A stretch of 64,000 bases of DNA from Lindgomyces ingoldianus (GCF_010093535.1 NW_022985163.1:396666-460665), one strand, 5' to 3'. Counted from the stretch's first letter, positions 32,671-43,935 are shown. Translations and numbers: made by a program. The notes: generated from the letters alone by a model not told the origin.

Positions 32671-35231
32671 TAATTTGGCTACTGTGTTCAGATTATAACA
32701 AATGAGAGGAAAGGAATCGGAATCGGGAGACTCACAACCAGGGCGAAATGGTCCTCTTGGCGGAGCGGGGTGGAGGGCACGGCATTGAGGGAGGGTCAAT
32801 TGATGGAGGTATCGAAATGTCGTATTCGAGGCTAGCACGTTGGCGCTTTCAATGGAGAAAAATGTCCCAAATTCTTGGGAGTTCACTTATATCAAATATT
32901 TTGATATAGGAAAGATTACCGTGAAATCGTCATCGAGAATAGTGTTCCAGTTGTTGAATTTCAGCATCCTCCGTTTGACCGATGCGCATATTGGTAGACG
33001 GGAGGTAAATTGATTTTAGGATCCAGAGGTCAACCTTAGCTAGTTTCTTTACGTAGGACGTGTAGCGTGGCTGTGAAGGATGTTGTGGATCTTGCCGCTG
33101 ACCACAGTCTTATCAAGCGCATCCCTGGTGGTTGACGGTTAGCGAGTTCCGAAACAGGAAGTCGGTGAACTTCTTTTCATTCTCCGCGATTCGACCGTGG
33201 GGCTTGGTTGTATATCTAGTAGCGTCGTACTTGTAACCAGGGAAGGACTGTCCCAAAAGTGACGCTCACTTGCGGAAAGAGTAAAATTCAAAGGCTGTGC
33301 CCTGCTTAAATGTTTCTGGGGGTTCGCGGCTAGCGCTAGTAAATAGGAAGACCTCAAATTCTGCATTCCAGGCTCAAACAAGCGTCTGGTAGGACGCGCG
33401 TTTGCGGTATATTCCATGGAAGCATGAGAAATTATGCGGATGCGATTCGGATGTGCTGAAGAGTACCTATCATAGGTGGAGGTTTGGAAATCCCGATTAC
33501 TGAAACTCGGGATTTTGCGATGATCGCCGCGGTTCTCAACAACACCGAATAGGTCTCTCTCCTGCCTAAGACCTCAATTGACTGGCGCAGTTGTTGAAAG
33601 CCTAATAGAAATGGAAGGCCTTTCGGCTCCTTCTCCGCCAATTAGCTGCAGCAGGTGTTTCAATATGTGCTACGCTTTGATTCGTGCCCAAAAGGTAGCG
33701 TTGTGGGGATGCCATGCTGTACAAAGGTCCGTCCGGAAGGAGGGATTTTGGGTAAATGGCCAGCCTAATGCTGATAGGAATCCATCGGGTGTCTCTCGGG
33801 GAGCCAAGAATACGCCCAAGGCTTGAATTGACGTGAAACATTCATAGAGAGACACAGTCAGCTGGTTCCCTCCTATTCGGATACCCTTCAGCATCTGAAC
33901 CAGAACGAGGCTTGTGGAATTCTCATGAAATGGTGGTCTGTAAAGGTTTCGATAGGATGCCTCCGAAGTTGAACCAAAAAAAAGCCAAGGTAGATGTGAA
34001 CGCGTAGGCTTGTGTTATTAGGCGAGGATGTGCAACTTTCATGTACAAGTAACCAGATAACGAGGTGAGAGTCTGGGAGGCTCAAGCATTGGCGTGGCTT
34101 GACCATTACGTGGTCTGCAGGGCTGATGCAGTGTTCCGTTGATTCGGATGCCGGTTTCTAGGCCTGCATCTCAGTCTGCGTGTTTAACGATGGTGAAAAG
34201 CATCCGGGAGTCAAGACCGATGCGCCGCAACGCGAGATTTCAACCAGTGAGATGGCGCGCATTTAGCCTGACCGACTCCCGCATCTTTACTGACGCGGAC
34301 TCTCACGCAATTACTTTGATGCTGCATCCCCGAGGCCGGTCGGTGGGGGCCTGCAACGGAATAGTCACTGCAAGTACGCTGCAGTGTTGGATATTGTGGT
34401 GTTGAGGTCCATCTTTGAAGTGCACGACGAAGCTTCCCGGGAAGTTTGTCCGGAGGCGGCTTGTCTCCGGCTCTCGCAGATCAAAAAACTTTCTTATTGC
34501 CTCTCTTTACCGCTCTCCAAGAACGGTAGTCGAAGAAATAGCGACTTCCCCTGTCCGGCCACCGACACACGGCGTCGATGATTCGCTGACGACCTACTTG
34601 GCGTCGGTCGCTTCTTTGATGTGCGTGCTCAGCCTCCACCAAAGGTTAAAGACCAAGATGCCCAGCACGCTTTCCCCTCACTCCTCTCGATAAGCTCTTC
34701 TGCACCCCATAGGCTGTGCCACGGCGACATTCACGCCTCAACGCTGTCATGACGCGTCAACCCTCTCTGACGTGGGTCCAGCCTTCACGGAGCGGATGTC
34801 CTTCAGCCACGGCTCCCCGCGATGACCGCTTGCAGACAAAGGGCCAAGAAGAAAGACGAGCTGTCACAATTCAGGCCATCTGCAGCAGTACCTGCAAAAC
34901 CACCGCTAGCGGTCGTCACTCCAGGGCCTCGAGTACTTCGTAAGCACATGTCCGGCACTGCATAATTCTCTGAAGGCTGAGTACTGCATTCTCATATTTA
35001 TTAAATCCTCGTCTACCCTCACTGTTCCCCAGAACCAATTCTCGCTTTGTGGGGGTCCGAGAGTAAGCTGTACTATCTGCGTCTCATCTCGTATATTTGT
35101 CAAGCCGCATTTATACTTGGCAAGCCCCGGTTTCAGCTGACCCCCGAGTTCCTTTCCATTTCTTTACCTCATCTGCACAGTCGCTTTTGTGCTGTTCTCC
35201 GTTTCAACAATCCAGATACAGGTCGAAAATA
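32671..35231. other. Gene-poor interval; promoter of the DOMON gene at right
   Basis: Only short broken frames. One at about 33466-33547 (+) reads GGGLEIPITETRDFAMIAAV, resembling leucine-rich-type fungal accessory proteins, too short to classify. From about 34900 the DNA serves as upstream region of the next gene. Confidence 0.45.
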
Positions 35232-36971
35232 ATGAGGAGAAATGTAGTTGCCTCAGGCCTCTTGGCTCTTGGTAAGTCTGTTATCATGATCTTCATCCAT
35301 CTGTGCTTATACTGTTTTAGCTTCTCACGCATCGGCTCAAGTTGCCAGCGTCTGCCCCACCACCGATGTGTGCTTTAAATTAAACATTCCATCGAATACT
35401 GCTTCATCTGGCACTGGAGACATTTTCTTCCAAATATCCGCCCCGAGCAACTATGAATGGGTCGCGCTTGGTCAAGGAAGCGGGATGAGCGGGTCCAACA
35501 TCTTCACTATCTACACCAACTCGGGCGGAAACAATGTCACCCTCTCCCCACGATTGGGAACAGGCCATTCTACGCCGAATTTTAATAGCAATGCGAAAGT
35601 GACTCTTCTAGAGGGATCAACAGTATCCGGTGGCAAGATGATCGCCAACGTCAAGTGTATGCCAAGTCTGTGCTCCTCCGAACCGAATCACTAATGTTAC
35701 TTCAGGCTCGAGCTGCAACAGCTGGTCTGGTGGTTCTGCATCCTTTTCTGGCAGCAAAGGAAACTGGATTTACGCCTATAAGTCCTCTGGGGGACCAAAG
35801 AACTCGAACGACCAGAGCGCAGGCATCTCACAGCACAACAACGATGCCGCCTTCTCCTGGGACTACACAAATGCCAAAGGCGGAGATAGCGTTAATCCGC
35901 TTATTAATTCTAACTCTTCCCCGTCTGGCACTGCTTCCGGCGGCAATAGTGGCGGTAGCGCAACGAACTGTGTGCCACGACCTACAACAGGCACCTTTGC
36001 ATCTGGCGCCGCCACCGCCTCGGCAACCAAGTCCTCTGGGGACAACAACGAAAACGAGAGCGAGGGAAATGGCCGACCCACGTGGTTACCCTCGAGCTTC
36101 CCAAGCGGATGGAGAACTGCATACCCCACCGCTTCTCCCACTGGTGACGATCACCGGGGCCCGCATAGTAAGTGGCTCCCCAATCCGGTTTAGCACTATG
36201 CTTACCATATCGCAGAGCGCGCGGAAATCAATTATTGTGATTCCAACTCCCCGACTAGCAACAACGGCAATGGCTTTACTCCTCTCGGTGCTTCCAGCGA
36301 CTTGATTCAGACAAAGAAGATGCTTATTGCTCACGGCACGCTTGCGGCTCTCGCATTTGTCATTTTCTTCCCCGCCGGCGCCATTGCTATTCGTCTTGCA
36401 TCGTTCCCGGGTGTTGTTTGGTTTCATGCAGCGTTCCAATGTTTCGCTTATTTGGTTTACATTACTGCTTTTGGACTCGGTATCTACATTGCGAACGACA
36501 TGAAAGTTGTAAGCTGCAACCTAAAAATTCTAGAAAAGCCCCCACCTGACAGGATACTAGCTGAACAACTACCACCCAATCATTGGCATTGTTGTTTTTG
36601 TTTGTCTCTTCTTCCAGCCCATCTTCGGATTCCTCCACCACTCGCTCTTCAAGAAGTACGGCTCTCGCACTTTCTGGTCCTACAGCCATCTTTGGCTTGG
36701 ACGAATTCTCATCACCCTCGGAATCATCAACGGTGGCCTTGGTTTCAAGCTGGCAGATACGATGGGCATGGGATCTCACAACGGCATGATTGTTTACTCG
36801 GTGGTTGCTGCGATCGTATGGCTTGCGATGGTTGCTGCAGCTATTGTGGGTGAGTCCCGCAGGCGAAAAGGTGCAACAGACCGACCGCCAAAGTACACGG
36901 ACTCTCCTCGCGAGACGCAAGAAAGAGGAGATATTCCGCCGCCAGATGGGCATTATGCACCGAGGGCATAA
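35232..36971 (+). CDS. Secreted-pathway DOMON + cytochrome b561 membrane protein
   Basis: Five exons: 35232-35271, 35321-35656, 35706-36167, 36216-36508 and 36561-36971 (introns 48-52 nt); 513 aa. A signal peptide (MRRNVVASGLLALASHASAQ) precedes a DOMON / cellobiose-dehydrogenase-like cytochrome domain (VCFKLNIPSN...DIFFQISAPSNYEWVALGQGSGMSGSNIF). A Ser/Gly/Asn-rich linker follows, then a cytochrome b561/ferric-reductase-like domain: KKMLIAHGTLAALAFVIFFPAGA, WFHAAFQ, NYHPIIGIVVF, SHLWLGRILITLGIINGGLGF. Four well-spaced His (in AHG, FHA, NYH, SHLW) fit two-haem ligation. The short cytosolic tail is Pro-rich. Such proteins move electrons across the plasma membrane, possibly for metal reduction or extracellular redox; the donor and acceptor are not deducible. 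All splice joins restore continuous domain sequence. Confidence 0.92.
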
Positions 36972-37399
36972 TATTACGTAGCTTTCGGAACAGCATTGGT
37001 TGGAGTTTGGGGATATCGAGCAGGCTGAATATAGAAGGATTTATTTCTCTTCTAGATTTACATATAGCATACAAAGCCAAAGCTACAACATTTCCATAAC
37101 CTACCTGAACCTATGATAGGAACAAATAAGTGAAGTGTAGAGAAAGCGTCGAAATCGTGGCCTTCGACCCATTAGAAAGCAGCCATTAGTGCCTATTGAG
37201 ACTAGCTTGTCTTGGCGGTCAATCGAGGGGCTCAAGTTTTGGCGGCAACCAGTCGCGACCACAGACATCATCAACAAACACGAAAAGGCACACTTCCACT
37301 TCCACCCCAAGAAACGGCCCTGTCATCGTGACATTATACGTCTATTATCAGCCCCGCATTTGATCTTCTCTCAACACAACGAGAGAACAGCCATCCACC
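36972..37399. other. Intergenic; EB1 promoter
   Basis: Short gap holding the DOMON gene 3' flank and the EB1 upstream region. No gene seen. Confidence 0.55.
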
Positions 37400-38468
37400 A
37401 TGGGAGAGTCCAGGTACGCCGCTCTCAGGCTCCAGCAGCCAACATTTGTTCGCTCTCACTAACAACCGCGCCGGTACTCCAGACAGGAACTCGTCGCTTG
37501 GTTAAACAATCTGCTCCAACTCAACATTACCAAAGTCGAACAATGCGGTACTGGGTACGCACTGTCCTCTCCCCTCCTCTTCCTCTCCTTCATCTTGCGG
37601 ATCGGGCCGCGAGATCTCGCGCCAGTGTCTCAGACCGATACGGGAACGTATGCTGATGGATTGAACGCAGAGCAGCGCTTTGCCAGGTCTTTGACAGCAT
37701 CTTCTGTGAGTTGCTTATACTCTAGGATGCAGCGTAGAGACTGTGCTGACAATCTGGCGCTGCAGACGATGTACCCATGGGCCGAGTCAAGTTCAACGCC
37801 AATACCGAATACGCATATCTCCAAAACTTCAAGATACTGCAAAGTACGTCAAACATTCCCGCCGACAAAGGACTGCATTCTCTACCTCCCTCCACCGGCT
37901 CCTACTGACTTCGCCTTCGACAGATGTATTTGCCAAACATCATGTGGACCGGCCCATCCCCGTCGAATCGCTCGTAAAATGTAAGATGCAAGATAACCTC
38001 GAGTTTCTGCAATGGACCAAGCGATACTGGGACCAATACTTCCCCGGCCACGACTATGATCCCGTCTCGCGACGCAAAGGCTCCGGCGGACTTCCAGCGA
38101 CCGGCGCCCCAGCAGCACGTGCGGCAACCACGAGCGCCGCGCGTCGAGCCCCCGCTGCGAGCAACTCCGCCGCACCCAGGACTCGCACACCCCTAGGCGC
38201 CGGCGGTGGGGCGGCCAGCGCAGCATTGCGCGAAGAGAACAACGTTCTGAAAGAGACAGTTACTGGCTTAGAGCGGGAGAGAGATTTCTACTTCAGCAAG
38301 CTCCGCGACATCGAGCTTCTGATCCAGCAATCCATGGAAGCCGACCCGGAACTCGAGAAGGAAGAAGGCTTGCTCAAGCAGATCCAAACGATCCTGTACT
38401 CCACTGAAGAGGGATTCGAGATCCCTGCCGAAGCCGAGGGCGAGATTGGAGAAGAGGAGACATTCTAG
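37400..38468 (+). CDS. mal3: Microtubule plus-end protein EB1/Mal3
   Basis: Five exons: 37400-37413 (14 nt), 37483-37554, 37671-37705, 37766-37843 and 37924-38468; 247 aa. The calponin-homology domain is rebuilt by splicing: RQELVAWLNNLLQLNITKVEQCGTGAALCQVFDSIF, then VPMGRVKFNANTEYAYLQNFKILQ, VFAKHHVDRPIPVESLVK and LEFLQWTKRYWDQYFPGHDYDP. A basic Ala/Arg-rich linker follows, then the EB-homology coiled coil (LKETVTGLERERDFYFSKLRDIE LL). The acidic tail ends GEEETF, close to the EEY/F ending that recruits CAP-Gly proteins. The protein tracks growing microtubule ends and scaffolds plus-end partners. The chain of small exons in the CH domain is typical of ascomycete EB1 genes. Confidence 0.94.
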
Positions 38469-39019
38469 ACCAGGCGTTATGTTATGGAGACATATTGCAT
38501 TTAAGCGAGCGGGCTGGATTAGCTTGGGTCGGGATATCGTTTAGCCTTTCACGGGCTTTCTTCTCTCAGAGGTTTGTGATGACTGATGAAGCATGAAAAT
38601 GGGGGCATGTGTGGCGTCGCTTATATGTCACTGTGGCGGTGGTGGTCAGTGTGCGATATGTCTTGTTGGTGATAGACTTGGAAGGACTAGCAGTACAGCA
38701 TGGTATGGTACATGTGGGTGCGTATCTACATGGACTTCTTTTCTCATTCGAGTCTACATGTAGTATTGTTTCGAATGGGTGGATGGATTTCAATGGAAAG
38801 TGAGCTCTATGTCTCTGCAGTGCGACGCTTAATGCGAAATCAGATTGTGTTGCTACGCTTCCTTCATAGACATCAATATCCCTAAATCATCCTCCCTATC
38901 CCGTGGTATCCTTTCACTAGTCACTCCCACAGACCCGTCATCGCTGTTGTCAATCTCCCAGTCAGCTTCTTCCATCTACAGCATCCGGCACTCCTCCCTA
39001 AGAGAACGTGCGTCACGAC
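38469..39019. other. Intergenic
   Basis: 3' flank of the EB1 gene. No gene recognised. Confidence 0.5.
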
Positions 39020-40422
39020 AACAGTTTGCTCAATATTCAAACCGAGATTCTCACCTTAAAGGCTGAGGATCTTGGGCTGAAGAGGAAGAACGGGGAGCTT
39101 GCATTTGAGAAACACTGCCTTCGTCAGGGAGCAGCAACCTTGCGGACAAAGCCCAAAGTTTCAAGATTAAGATAGAAGATTGCAAAGGCGGTAACATCAA
39201 GCAAACTAAGGTCGACAACGGACACCACAATCTAAACTATACCATTACCGAATACATTCCCGATCTTGGCTGCTCCATAGTCGGGGAAAAGTTCCATCCT
39301 CCCAATGCGGGACGATGGAGGCTTTTTCAGTTGTTACATGGGTCAACAGATCATATCAACACATCTGGGATGCGCCCATGGACTCTCAAACCACCAGTAT
39401 GGGTGGCGTTGCTCGAAAAGTCTCCAATCCATGAAGGACCAGGCCGACACCGACCAGGAAGTCAACAACAGTAACGTCTACACCAATGGTGACTATTCCA
39501 GCGGCGCTAATGGCGAATCTGTAGGCTCGTTTGCGAACCAGAATGGCTTCCAGCAGTAGTCTCGTAAACGCCCGCCGGGCGATGACGACAACAATAATGA
39601 CGACCGCCCGCCTGGAAAGAGAAGGAAAGTCACAAATATATACAAGGAGCCCGACACCCGTCTTCTTGCATGTCCGTTCGCAAAGAAGGATCCCCTGCGT
39701 CACCGGAAATGCTTCAAGTACGTGCTCCAAGATATCGCTAGGCTTAAGTAAGTATTTGGACGTCCCTGTCTATGCACCTCCTTTACTCAACGCCTTCGTG
39801 CTTTTTCCAAGAACATATATTTTTCTGTGGTTTACTTCAAAATCCAAACTAATCCTTCAAATAGGCAACATCTAATGAGAGTACATGAATACCCGTACAC
39901 TGCGCGAGATGTTCCAAGATATTCTCTACTGAAGACCAGTGAGACGGCCATCTTCGCCAACAACCCCAATGTCCAATCGAACCACCTCGGCGCTGGAGCC
40001 AGACGCAACGGTAAGTGCAATCTATGAGGCTAAATTGCCCACAAATTAAATACATCTCTTCCCATTTCCTGCCACTAATCTACTACGCCCTACTTGGTTC
40101 CGTGAGCCATGAGACTAATGTTACTAACAAATCGTTCTCTCTGGTGGGTATTATCGCTGATACCCTGTGTAACTACATCCTTTCCAACACGACCTAGGTG
40201 TCTTAAGGTAGCTATCAGACTTAGCGGGTTCACTAGGACTTTACGAGACTTTCCTTCAGGTTCATTGTTAGTCGCAATAATAGTCTCTTTCAACCCCTCT
40301 GCAGCATGTCACCGCGCAAGGGCGCAGATGTTCCCATAGACCTAAGCGTGGAGGACCTACAAGAGTTTGGAGAGTGCAACGATGTGATAGATCTTCATAT
40401 ATCCTTAGATACAGTACGATAA
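39020..40422 (+). pseudogene. Fungal C2H2-like zinc-finger pseudogene
   Basis: The start is a coiled-coil-like stretch (IQTEILTLKAEDLGLKRKNG, about 39032-39091). At about 39560-39745 the frame reads RKRPPGDDDNNN, then LLACPFAKKDPLRHRKCFKY and IARLK. A 60-90 nt intron-like gap (GTAAGT to ATAG at about 39748-39863) leads to QHLMRVHEYP. With a 1-nt shift the frame then gives VHCARCSKIFSTEDQ, a TGA stop, and DGHLRQQPQC. The series CPF.K.DP...C, RLKQHL.R.H, P.HC.RC...F is the paired zinc-binding module of a large ascomycete family. The tail (DVPIDLSVEDLQEF, stop 40420) matches that family's C-terminus. A TAG at about 39558, the TGA and the frameshift show inactivation. Confidence 0.7.
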
Positions 40423-41937
40423 ACTGGGGATGCAAAGGCAATTTCTATCAGTAAAAGCTCAAAAATCTCATTGAGAGAATATCGCACTTGAAGGTGGAAG
40501 AGAAGAGGACTCGATACTTGGACGCGTCGATAGTTTGAGGGGGGTGGTCGTGGTATCAAATTGTCATTGAGTGGGTCAGATGTGGAAAGGCTAATTTAGA
40601 GAGAGATATTTAGAAAGAAAAAAAATATCGACGTCATGAACGTGTGGGCTGCAGCGTATCTCCCATATACAAGCTCAAACCCGAACCCCCATGTCTGGGA
40701 TTGTCGACTCTCTTTATATATCAACTCACCTTGTCAGCCACATCTACTGCTAAATGTTTTTTTGCAGAACCTCCAGTCCAATCTCCAAAATCCATGACTT
40801 GTGCAAGACACAACGCTTTTTTCCCACCATCCATAATCTGCGAGTCCCACATGATGTGTGAGAGTCTAGATCTTAGCATGTAGGACGAACAAAATATGTA
40901 GTGTTTCAAAGATTATAGTTTCCGAGAGGAGATTCTGTATTTGAAGTAGAATTAGTATCCGTTTATGGGAATGGTGTGTGGGAAGAGGGTCGAAAAACTA
41001 GGCTTTTGAAAGATTCTCAACATGGATAATAGAGAAAGTTAGTTTGCAGGGTTGGTATGATATAAGTCCAATTCACTGCTGCAGAGGTGCGTGTGGAAAG
41101 AAATCACACCTATATTACCAACCTCTCGACTCAGGTTAACAGACATTGTCGTCTTTGTAATCCTTCTTCCTACCCACCCATCTACTACATGTTCGTCACG
41201 GCAAATCCAGGCCCGCTTCTTGAAGCTGTAGACGAAAATTGGCATGCTCCTTCGTTTTGCGCCTTCGCAGCCCTAAAAAGGCCTCATTGCAACTGCCTAG
41301 TTGTTCTCTTTCCCTGATACTCTGGGGGCTTAAAACCAAAGTCCTGCACTTCACTCTGAAGGCACTGTCCAAGGGTCGCATAACCGTATAGAAGTATAGG
41401 TGTCAAGTATGAAATACTTCTCGTATGAGCTGAGAAGGGGTCATAGGGTAGGCGAGTCGACAAGGTATTGAGATCCAAGCAAGGTGAATTGAACCAGTGT
41501 ATTGTAAGGTCTAAGGAGCGAGAGAGAGCTCTGGGCTGACTATATACTGTACGAGAAAGGAGCTAGTCCTAATGAGTGAATAGCGCAGTACATGGGTATA
41601 GTATCGCATGAGACACGTGCGACAATACTAACTCCAACACTGCTCACATTTACTTGTTCAAATCTTTGCCCCGAAATATTGTATATTTAGATTTCCAGAA
41701 GAGTATAAAGGAGTGACATGGAGCCAAACCCCACAAACCATATTCGCCCAAAAAAGGTAAGACTAAACCGGTATCTACAATTATACCCTGCTATTGGGCT
41801 GGGAAGTCATGTAGGAGCTCCAGCCAAATCAAGCCAAACAAGAAAAGGCAACAAAAGATCCCTCCACCACCGCAATTAACGGTTCACCATATTTCAGCCC
41901 TGTACCTAGGAACCGCGTAGCTCATGAGGATCTTTAA
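40423..41937. other. Gene-poor interval with one repeat copy
   Basis: No gene can be supported. It contains the left copy of the dispersed repeat (41440-41640) and the 3' flank of the secreted-protein gene. Confidence 0.5.
41440..41640 (+). repeat. Dispersed repeat, left copy
   Basis: Shares, in the same order and orientation, GGGTAGG, TTGAGATC, CTAAGGAGC, GAGCTCTG, GCTGACT and GGAGCTAGTCCTAATGAGTG with 44305-44485. It ends near CAACA (41635-41639), which together with the TATTGAG start could mark a decayed solo LTR, though no target duplication is visible. Confidence 0.7.
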
Positions 41938-42659
41938 CTATCTCCAGCAGAGAAAGCTTGTGATAGAGTCGTCGAATCCCCAGACTCTGAGATCACCCAC
42001 ACCGGTACCATAAACAGACAAGAACTCACCAGTGCAATGGGGATCGCTATACTATCTTAGTTTATTTCTCACAACCGAATAGAATCAAATGGATATCCTT
42101 ACCGGTAGAAGTTACATCCAACATCTCCCGGGACATTCAAACTCGTAATCTGGTCATCCCAACCATTTCCTAGGTCGACTTTGATATGTTAGATGTGGGG
42201 CTTCAAAGAGGATTAGATATTAGGAGACATACAGCAACCATTATCTTCACCAATGTTAGTGCCTGTCCTAGTTGCTAATGTAGATCATGGAACTTACCAA
42301 AGACCCACAATTTTTCATGCCTTCCTCCTCCATTCGGATCTGAATCGGAGATTAGGAATAGACTTCAGCGGATAGAAAGTCCCTTACCATAGTAGACGTC
42401 CACACCAATTGATCTACTAACCTGCCTCCGAGTGAGAACTGATCCGTCAGCGTTGAAAACGACTGGCGGGGACCCTTCCGGGACTGGGATTATGTGTTAA
42501 TCAATTGGTTGATAGTAGGTAAGGGGGATACAAACGATCTGGGATAAATGGCAAAGTTTCCAGGGGAAATTCGGTGATGCTATCTTCCGTAGTAGGAAGA
42601 CTGGAGACAGCCGCCATGAGCATGGCAGTTGAGAGAGACAACGTGTAGAAGAGCTTCAT
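41938..42659 (-). CDS. Small secreted beta/gamma-crystallin-like protein
   Basis: Six exons read from splice sites: 42536-42659, 42388-42483, 42298-42339, 42233-42244 (12 nt), 42103-42178, 41938-42046. The five introns are 48-56 nt, all GT-AG, and phases fit; 152 aa. A signal peptide (MKLFYTLSLSTAMLMAAVSS) is followed by a propeptide-like stretch ending LTRR at 58-61, a Kex2-type site. The mature part would be about 91 residues. It contains WDDQITS (98-104) and FDDSITS (141-147), each matching the N/D-N/D-x-x-S/T-S calcium motif of beta/gamma-crystallin folds, spaced as two Greek-key repeats (FYRDPHCTGEF, VYGTGVGDLRVWG). C91, C113, C121 and C150 allow two disulfides. A TATA-like box lies upstream. 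The family assignment is motif-based; role unknown, candidate apoplastic or cell-wall protein. Confidence 0.78.
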
Positions 42660-42775
42660 GATGAAAAGCTGGTAGGTTCTTTGACGTAAAGATGTTTGAT
42701 TGAGTCTGATATCCAATTGAATGTAATGTCTGGGGGAATGTGGATGGTGGAAGCTTTCAATCGCTCAAGGTCTTC

Positions 42776-42783
42776 TTTATATA
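42776..42783 (-). promoter_or_regulatory. TATA-like box of the secreted-protein gene
   Basis: TATATAAA on the minus strand, about 117 bp before the ATG at 42659, a plausible TATA distance given an unmapped leader. Confidence 0.45.
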
Positions 42784-43263
42784 TGTCTCTCCAGCACAAA
42801 TATCTGTAACCTTGCAATAACCCCGAGCAACGACCAACGTTCATTCTCTGCAGATGAGCATAAACGAGAGATTTCACACTGTCCGGCCCTCTCCTTCCTT
42901 CTCGAACTCCCCACATTCACGATATTTTTCTTCTCGTTGTAGTTGGATGCATGGCTGGTGGCTGCCGACCAAGGTGACATGGCGTTGCTTGGAGAACTTG
43001 GTGAGGCCTGTTTAAATGGCTTTACACCCTAGGTCTAGGAGTTCAAGGAACAATTTACCCAAGAATCCAACAAGTCGTGCTCTTCACTTCCAAGTTGGTT
43101 GGCGAGTTCGTTCATGTAAAAGGATGCCTAACGCTTTGAAGGCCTAGTGTGCTTATGCCGAGAAACTTTTGTTTTTTAGCGAAGCAACAAGCTGGTGTAG
43201 GATCGAGGTTAAGACTAGCAAGAACTTCACAGTTGAAGGGCATTCAAATAAATATCCCGCAGA
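42784..43263. other. Intergenic, distal promoter of the secreted-protein gene
   Basis: No gene recognised; lies between the TATA-like box and the bZIP pseudogene, whose 3' end may extend into it. Confidence 0.45.
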
Positions 43264-43935
43264 CTAGACACAACTATGGGAGGGCCGAATGCAGTTCAGG
43301 ACGACGAGTTCCGTCATCCCCGCTATCTTCGCATAGTGTACACCAAAAGGGCTTATCTCATCGTCGCCGCAGCATCCACTATTTATCGAGTCCATAGGGC
43401 TATTCGCTATTTTTGGGTAAGCTGTGAGGAGTGGTGGAAAAGAGGGAGGGTACCTCGACATTTCCGGAGTCATCGTGGTGGATACATCCGCGGCGGTGTA
43501 AGACACCGAGTCGGGGGCTGGGTAAGTCGAATACGACAAAGGGGGGAGCTGTAATGGGTCTACATCTCGGGCGTAGGCCGACTATAATCGGACTCGGACT
43601 TGGCTATGGAAGGGTTGCTGCAGCTCTACGGGCTTCTGTACTGAGGAAGCACATTCAGAGGTGGCTAGGCCCTTGAGGTTTTCGAACCTTTTCTTGGGCT
43701 TATTCCCTAATATGGAATTAGCATGCTATTGACTGTACGAGCGGTCACAGGACTTGTGGTAGTTGCGCTGAGCAATACGGTTCTGCGTCTTGTGGCACTC
43801 GGCATAATCCGAGATCTTAATCTAGTCCTCGTTGGGATTTGCAGAAGCGCTGAAGGCACTTGCAGTTGCTCCCCCCCCGGGTTTCTGAACGGGGTGGGGG
43901 TAGCGGCAGTATACTGGTAGCTAGCGCGTCTTTGC
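43264..43935 (-). pseudogene. bZIP transcription factor pseudogene
   Basis: On the minus strand GATASAFSASANPNED is followed by a TAG stop (where W is expected), then IKISDYAECHKTQNRIAQRNYHKS at 43738-43824. This is the basic region of a fungal bZIP of the class NPDEDWTKISDxAERRRIQNRIAQRNYRKK. Expected arginines appear as C, H or S, fitting CGN-to-TGN/CAN change. Downstream, KKRFENLKGLATSECASSVQKP corresponds to the leucine-zipper/linker start, and LSYSTYPAPDSVSY, then DDEISPFGVHYAKIAGM, match the C-terminal blocks of that family. A further stop occurs near 43578. The gene is therefore dead but nearly full-length. It sits upstream of and on the same strand as the secreted-protein gene. Confidence 0.8.

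Noticed and set aside
41466..41639. Solo LTR call with TG...CA ends
   Set aside because: The ends are imperfect (TATTG/CAACA), similarity to the second copy extends outside them, and no target duplication is seen; kept only as a dispersed repeat.
43723..43920. Hydrophobic + frame that looks like a membrane protein
   Set aside because: Antisense to the bZIP pseudogene, whose motifs on the minus strand explain the sequence.
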